A program made the position numbers and the translations under genes. A stretch of DNA of 35,793 nucleotides. Origin: Bacillus sp. FJAT-27251. Its GTDB lineage: Bacteria; Bacillota; Bacilli; Bacillales; Cytobacillaceae. Below, piece after piece: positions 31,709 to 35,793 of this stretch (the first letter of the stretch is position 1; each line of letters starts with the position of its first letter). The stretch lies in the NCBI RefSeq assembly GCF_001273925.1, contig NZ_LIGG01000001.1:3385671-3421463 (forward strand), in the 5' to 3' direction. The notes beneath the pieces are model-generated. The model saw nothing but the letters and a program-made list of their open reading frames with translations, did not search any database and was not told where the DNA came from.

Positions 31709-32527
31709 GTGAGTATGCAAAGAAAAATCATTGAGGACCTGAACGTTAAGCCTGAAATTGATGTTAAACAGGAGATCAAGGAACGTGTGCAATTTTTAAA
31801 AGACTATTTAAAAACATCAGGTGCAAAAGGGTTTGTGCTTGGAATCAGCGGGGGGCAGGACTCCACCCTTGCAGGGCGTTTGGCACAGCTGGCTGTCGAG
31901 GAAGCAAGAAGCGAGGGTTACGAGTCCAGCTTCTATGCCATCCGCCTGCCGTACGGTGTGCAGCATGACGAGGACGATGCGCAGGCTGCCCTGGACTTCA
32001 TTAAAGCAGACAAGGAATTCACATTTAACGTAAAAGAGGCGGTCGACGCTGCACAATCAGAGTATGACCAGGCAACGGGAGAACACTTAAGTGACTTTCA
32101 GAAGGGCAATATCAAAGCCAGGTTGAGAATGATTGCCCAGTATGCCTTTGCAGGAGAAAAAGGTCTGCTTGTCATAGGGACGGATCATGCAGCTGAAGCG
32201 GTCACCGGATTTTTCACCAAATACGGGGACGGGGGAGCAGATATCCTGCCGCTGACGGGTTTAAATAAACGTCAGGGCAAGGCTTTGTTAAAGGAGCTAG
32301 GTGCTGAGGAAAAGCTTTATCTCAAGGTTCCCACTGCAGACCTGCTTGATAAAAAGCCTGGACAGTCAGATGAAACGGAGCTGGGAATATCTTACGATGA
32401 GCTTGACGATTACCTGGAGGGAAAAGAAGTATCCCCCGAGGCGGTTGATAAAATTGAAAAACGCTATCTTGTAAGTGAGCACAAGCGTCAAATGCCGGCA
32501 ACAAAATTTGACCAGTGGTGGAAATGA
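31709..32527 (+). CDS. nadE: Ammonia-dependent NAD+ synthetase
   Basis: NadE makes NAD+ from deamido-NAD+, ATP and ammonia, the last step of NAD synthesis. The 272-residue protein has the ATP pyrophosphatase P-loop [20 protein letters not shown], the [20 protein letters not shown] substrate loop and the C-terminal [16 protein letters not shown], all as in B. subtilis NadE. No glutaminase domain is present, hence ammonia-dependent. The start is GTG at 31709, six bases after GAGGTG, which gives the MSMQRKI start also found in B. subtilis and equal length (272). Confidence 0.95.
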   Translation: MSMQRKIIEDLNVKPEIDVKQEIKERVQFLKDYLKTSGAKGFVLGISGGQDSTLAGRLAQLAVEEARSEGYESSFYAIRLPYGVQHDEDDAQAALDFIKADKEFTFNVKEAVDAAQSEYDQATGEHLSDFQKGNIKARLRMIAQYAFAGEKGLLVIGTDHAAEAVTGFFTKYGDGGADILPLTGLNKRQGKALLKELGAEEKLYLKVPTADLLDKKPGQSDETELGISYDELDDYLEGKEVSPEAVDKIEKRYLVSEHKRQMPATKFDQWWK

Positions 32528-32577
32528 TAAACGTAAAGGCAGCTGTTGACAGCTGCCTTTACGTTTATCATGGTTTT
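32525..32577. terminator. 21-bp perfect inverted repeat covering both stop codons of nadE and GNAT
   Basis: TGATAAACGTAAAGGCAGCT(G) at 32525-32545 pairs perfectly with 32550-32570 across a TTGA loop. Its left end is the nadE stop and its right end the stop of the convergent acetyltransferase. A T-rich stretch (TGGTTTTTT) follows on the plus strand. Confidence 0.85.
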
Positions 32578-33128
32578 TTGGCGGTTTCCCATTCTTCCCT
32601 GAGAATCCCAAGCTTAACTGTATCATAATATCTGCCGCGATAAAGGCGGCTTTTGCGGATCCGTCCCTCAATTATCATCCCTAATTCTTGTCCTGCCGTA
32701 ATCATTCTTTCATTCCCCGACCATGTAGTTAATCCAATGCGCGGAATTGGAAACAGTTTAAAAAGATGGTTCATCCAGGTATTCATGGCGTCTTCCCGGT
32801 ATCCGCCATCCTGGAACGCGTGACGGTAAATGCCCAGGCCGATTTCAATAGAATTGGAGGATTCATGTTCCCAATCATAGAAAATCAGGCCTATGATTTC
32901 GCTTTTCACCTTGATAATGAAATGCTGGTCGAGGCCCTGTTTCATTAAATTGACCATTTGTCCCCGAAACTTTTTAAAATCCATGGGCTGCAGAGGAAAA
33001 GGTGCATCCCATTTCACCCATTCAGGATGTTCTTCCGCATAGATGATCTCCCACAGTTCAGGAAGGTCTTCTTCCGTCATTTTTACCAGCTGCACGATGC
33101 TTCCTTCCAAAGGGCCAATAATGTGCAT
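32568..33128 (-). CDS. GNAT acetyltransferase, RimJ/RimL-like
   Basis: A 186-residue protein with GNAT features: LVKMTEEDLPELWEIIYAEE at the N-terminus, FIIKVKSEIIGLIFYDWEHE as the central strands, SIEIGLGIYRHAFQDGGYRE as the acetyl-CoA loop, and LTTWSGNERMITAGQELGMI as the final strand-helix. This is the RimJ/RimL type that usually acetylates N-termini or small amines; substrate unknown. The ATG at 33128 is chosen because GGAGG lies eight bases upstream; a GTG five codons earlier overlaps that site. Confidence 0.88.
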   Translation of the reverse strand: MHIIGPLEGSIVQLVKMTEEDLPELWEIIYAEEHPEWVKWDAPFPLQPMDFKKFRGQMVNLMKQGLDQHFIIKVKSEIIGLIFYDWEHESSNSIEIGLGIYRHAFQDGGYREDAMNTWMNHLFKLFPIPRIGLTTWSGNERMITAGQELGMIIEGRIRKSRLYRGRYYDTVKLGILREEWETAKKP

Positions 33129-33302
33129 GCCGTGCACCTCCACTTTAATAATTGAGGTTCCGATTGCTATTCCATTACCTGTAATATTCTCGTTTTCCAG
33201 GCTGAAATCCTTCCATAAAGAAAACTTACTATTTGGATTCTACAGTTGTGAATCGTATATTTCCTCTGTCTATTCCCATAATAAACGTAAGGAGGGATAC
33301 CT

Positions 33303-33485
33303 ATGGCAAAACGAACGAAAAAAAATGATGCAGACCAAAAAAACAAGCAAGGTTTTGATTCAAGCAAAACTGATTCCGAGTTTGGCAAGGAAATTGGAAG
33401 TGCTGCGGCCAACAGGGCTCATAAGGAAAAGCAAAAAGAACAGAATTCTTTAAAGAACCAGGGAAAGTGGAAAGGGATGCACTAA
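33303..33485 (+). CDS. 60-residue basic protein, possible small spore-type protein
   Basis: The ATG at 33303 follows AAGGAGGG by about seven bases, one of the best sites in the window. The product is Lys/Gln/Asn-rich (MAKRTKKNDADQKNKQGFDS, then EFGKEIGSAAANRAHKEKQK) with no Cys or membrane segment. Composition recalls small acid-soluble spore proteins, but no family motif is certain. A large perfect terminator follows. Confidence 0.72.
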   Translation: MAKRTKKNDADQKNKQGFDSSKTDSEFGKEIGSAAANRAHKEKQKEQNSLKNQGKWKGMH

Positions 33486-33499
33486 TCCTTCTTATCGGC

Positions 33500-33537
33500 A
33501 AAACAACCTTTATCCGCGCGGATAAAGGTTGTTTTAA
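33500..33537 (+). terminator. Perfect 36-base palindromic terminator
   Basis: AAAACAACCTTTATCCGC / GCGGATAAAGGTTGTTTT (33500-33535), 18 bp each arm, ends the 60-residue gene; it may also serve the convergent methyltransferase. Confidence 0.85.
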
Positions 33538-33573
33538 TCTTTTAGCAAGTTACATCATCATGCACTCGCCAAT

Positions 33574-34182
33574 TTATTTAGTACAGACGGCAATGCCAAG
33601 CGGATATTGTTGATCCGGGCGTGGCGGCTCTATTAATACTCCTATTTGGCGGTAGAACTTAACCTCTGAATATTGAGGGAACAAGTCGTGAAACTCCTCT
33701 ACTGTCAGTTGATGAACATGGAAAGGCTGTCCGCATGGCTTTCCCCTTCCTTGGCCAAAGGGGGTTGATAATATCAATGTTCCTCCAGGGTTCAGCATTG
33801 CGTATAGGTTTGCAAGGAATTGCTGTTCATCCGCAACATGTTCATATGTTTCAAAAGTAACGATTACATCAAAGGTGCCTAATTTTTGTGGCAGAAGAGG
33901 GTCGGCTGCATCTTCGCAGCGAAATTGGACCTTTTGGTGATTGTACCGCTTATTTGCATAAAGGATGGTTTCCGGATCGCTGTCTACAGCAACCAATTCG
34001 CTGATTCGCTTTTTCGTCAATTTCGCAAGCATATGCGAGCCATAACCCGATCCGCAAGCAATATCGAGGGCCCTTCCACGCATGTAGTAGGAACTGAACT
34101 GATACCGTGCAAGATGTTCAAGCAGCAGGCTGTTTGCAGGTTTCATCAGGTCGGGTATAACGCGCTCTCCAGTATATTTCAT
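33574..34182 (-). CDS. Class I SAM-dependent methyltransferase
   Basis: A 202-residue Rossmann-type methyltransferase (UbiE/SmtA-like). Motif I is ALDIACGSGYGSHMLAKL, followed by the acidic VAVDSDPETILYA and the motif II/III stretch FDVIVTFETYEHVADEQQFL, then LNPGGTLILSTPFGQGRG. The opening MKYTGERVIPDLMKPANSLL is typical of Bacillus proteins of this kind. Start chosen at 34182, with AGGAG 12 bases upstream; ATG 34194 and 34218 are also in frame but have poor sites. Substrate is unknown. Confidence 0.85.
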   Translation of the reverse strand: MKYTGERVIPDLMKPANSLLLEHLARYQFSSYYMRGRALDIACGSGYGSHMLAKLTKKRISELVAVDSDPETILYANKRYNHQKVQFRCEDAADPLLPQKLGTFDVIVTFETYEHVADEQQFLANLYAMLNPGGTLILSTPFGQGRGKPCGQPFHVHQLTVEEFHDLFPQYSEVKFYRQIGVLIEPPRPDQQYPLGIAVCTK

Positions 34183-34285
34183 CAGATTGGTCATCTCCTG
34201 TTGGCCATGTAATATCATGGGGTTCTTTTGAGTATATCAAATTGCGGGGATTGGGAGTAGTCCCCGGCGGTCAACGGACAAAGTA

Positions 34286-34318
34286 AAAAATCGGCCACCG
34301 AAAGGGGGCCGATTTTTG
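34286..34318 (-). terminator. Terminator of the class B PBP gene
   Basis: AAAAATCGGCC / GGCCGATTTTT (34286-34296 and 34307-34317), a perfect 11-bp stem with T-runs on both strands, 40 bases beyond the minus-strand stop. Confidence 0.88.
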
Positions 34319-34356
34319 AGTGGAGAGCAGGGGGCTTGCCGGGTATTGAAATGGCT

Positions 34357-35793
34357 CTAATCTTTAGGCTCCCTGCTTTCTTTCATTCCAAAGTAGGCAT
34401 CCATTACCTTGCGTCCTATTTTAAGATTTGCTTTATGGTCATTCCTGCCTTGATAAGCCCATGGTACAAGGACAGCCATGGCTACTTTTGGATTATTGGA
34501 TGGGGCATAGGCAACAAGGCTCAAGTTCAGTACTTCTGGAGGTATCTTGCCGTAACTGCTGCGCAATGGGCCATCATAGAAGGCTTCAGCTGTTCCGGTT
34601 TTTCCTGCAGGCAAGTATGGCGCGTTCCCGAAAAAGCGGGTGCCTGTACCGCCAGCCTCTGTCAGCGCCTTCTTGAACCCGAGCTGTACTCTGTCCAGCC
34701 AATTCGGTTTGACATCTACGGAATTAAGGACCCGGGGCTGAAAAGAAAAGTAAACAGGCCCAAGCTCTTCACCAGCCTTCTTTGGTTCATGGATTTCGCG
34801 GACAACCTGAGGCTGCATCCGATAGCCGCCGTTGGCGATGGCTGAAACGTACTGTGCCAGCTGCATGGTGGAATAGGTATCATATTGGCCAATCACAAGG
34901 TCCAGAGCATATCCTGGCAGCCTGCTTTGACCCTTGAAGCCAGACTGTTCATTGGGTAGGTCGATACCCGTTCTTACCCCAAGGCCAAATGATGCAAAAG
35001 AATTGCGGATCAAATCAAATGTATCATGCTGGAGGCTCAGCGGCTGTTCGTATTGATAACGGCCTTTTCCGATTTTAATGGCAGTATGGAACATATACAC
35101 GTTTGAAGATTTTTTCAAGGCCTCGACTTCATTTAGGACTCCAAGGTAATCATAAGAAGCCTTCAGGGGAGTGGCCCTGATTTTTATTCCTTTGTCATCG
35201 AAAAAAGTGTGCGGAGCAATCGCTCCAGTTTTGAAGCCGGTAAGGATTGTCGCTCCCTTCACAGCAGAGCCTACATTATAAGTGGTGGTAATGGTGCCAA
35301 GAGCATCATCGGACATTTCGTTAAGCCCTGTCTTGCTGTTTTTGACGATTCGTTTGCCGGCCATGCTGAGCACTTCACCTGTAAATGGGTCCATCAGCAC
35401 TACATACGCCCTGTCCAACAGATGTGTTCCAGGGCTCCGCTTTGCCGCCCATAATTCTTCTTCAATGATTTGTTCCACTTTTTGCTGCAATTCCATGTCG
35501 ATACTAAGAAGCAAGTCCTTTCCGCGCTGACCTGGCGAAATCCTCTTTGTATCTATCAGGTTGCCGGCACTGTCGGTCACATGGATGACTTTTTCCTTCT
35601 TGCCGTGGAGGACATTTTCATACTGCTTCTCCAGATAGCTTTTGCCTACCCTGTCATTTCTGCTGTAGCCAAGGGAAAGGTATTCATCAATTTCTTCAGC
35701 AGGGAGGCCTTCTTTTGAGGAACTTACTGCTCCCAATACAGTCCTTAGGGTAGGACCAAAGTGGTAAGAGCGGTCCCAGTCAATAGTTGCATT
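34357..35793 (-). CDS. pbpA: Class B penicillin-binding protein (PbpA/PbpH type), 5'-truncated by window edge
   Basis: A monofunctional transpeptidase for peptidoglycan crosslinking, required for rod shape in B. subtilis (PbpA and PbpH together). The frame runs open to the window end, so the N-terminus (membrane anchor and part of the dimerisation domain) is missing; 478 residues are visible of about 700-720. The dimerisation region ends around SIDMELQQKVEQIIEEELWA. The transpeptidase motifs are Ser-x-x-Lys in YNVGSAVKGATILTG, Ser-x-Asn in KKSSNVYMF and Lys-Thr-Gly in PAGKTGTAEAF. The C-terminal end is hydrophilic. PbpA and PbpH cannot be told apart from the visible part. Confidence 0.85.
   Translation of the reverse strand, partial: NATIDWDRSYHFGPTLRTVLGAVSSSKEGLPAEEIDEYLSLGYSRNDRVGKSYLEKQYENVLHGKKEKVIHVTDSAGNLIDTKRISPGQRGKDLLLSIDMELQQKVEQIIEEELWAAKRSPGTHLLDRAYVVLMDPFTGEVLSMAGKRIVKNSKTGLNEMSDDALGTITTTYNVGSAVKGATILTGFKTGAIAPHTFFDDKGIKIRATPLKASYDYLGVLNEVEALKKSSNVYMFHTAIKIGKGRYQYEQPLSLQHDTFDLIRNSFASFGLGVRTGIDLPNEQSGFKGQSRLPGYALDLVIGQYDTYSTMQLAQYVSAIANGGYRMQPQVVREIHEPKKAGEELGPVYFSFQPRVLNSVDVKPNWLDRVQLGFKKALTEAGGTGTRFFGNAPYLPAGKTGTAEAFYDGPLRSSYGKIPPEVLNLSLVAYAPSNNPKVAMAVLVPWAYQGRNDHKANLKIGRKVMDAYFGMKESREPKD

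Overview
The window looks like chromosomal DNA of a spore-forming member of the Bacillaceae, moderate in GC. The evidence is strong Shine-Dalgarno sites, frequent TTG and GTG starts, and genes typical of that family: racA, nadE, a three-LysM lytE-like hydrolase, ykuK, ysnF, ykoS/ykoT-like genes and pbpA-like and pbpF-like penicillin-binding proteins. It is not Bacillus subtilis itself, because the left edge carries the 3' two thirds of selB, so the organism probably makes selenoproteins. No rRNA, tRNA, CRISPR array or complete insertion sequence was seen.

Left part (1-8150): selB (partial); an HesB/IscA-like protein; an orphan radical SAM/SPASM enzyme; a 400-base non-coding gap holding an orphan terminator; a LysM-NlpC/P60 cell-wall hydrolase; a small membrane protein; a 45-residue protein with its own promoter and terminator; a CBS-pair protein; threonine aldolase; a GNAT acetyltransferase. 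Most genes are monocistronic and separated by intrinsic terminators.

Middle part (8150-16990): two tandem 123-bp palindromic repeats lie directly upstream of an RRNPP-type (PlcR/NprR-like) HTH-TPR regulator. The regulator is followed after 14 bases by a 46-codon gene with the layout of a secreted signalling propeptide. This looks like a complete peptide quorum-sensing cassette and is the most interesting item in the window. Next come a 53-residue orphan protein, an XPD/DinG-type helicase fused to a Cas4/RecB-like nuclease domain behind a near-consensus LexA box, a paralogue of the 45-residue protein behind a sigma-B-like promoter, a second-copy-type FtsH protease, a YsnF-type stress protein and an acidic protein of unknown function.

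Right part (16990-35793): a three-gene surface glycosylation operon (YkoS-like GT-C protein, YkoT/CsbB-like GT2 protein, GtrA flippase); a short YpzG-like protein; an FMN azoreductase; a class A PBP; a frameshifted manganese catalase; CorA; seven 52-bp tandem repeats; an MFS transporter with an overlapping short ORF; an orphan phi-LC3-type holin; YjbQ; a DUF2188 protein; a CxxC mini-protein coupled to ykuK; racA; nadE; a GNAT; a small basic protein; a methyltransferase; and a 5'-truncated class B PBP (PbpA/PbpH type) running off the right edge.

The gene content points to stress survival, envelope maintenance and sporulation, with scattered small proteins that standard gene finding would partly miss. 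Four genes (the CBS protein, the 48-residue protein, ysnF and the DUF2188 gene) have sigma-B-like upstream elements, which hints at a general stress regulon spread over this segment. All assignments come from reading the sequence and remembered family features; no database search was run.
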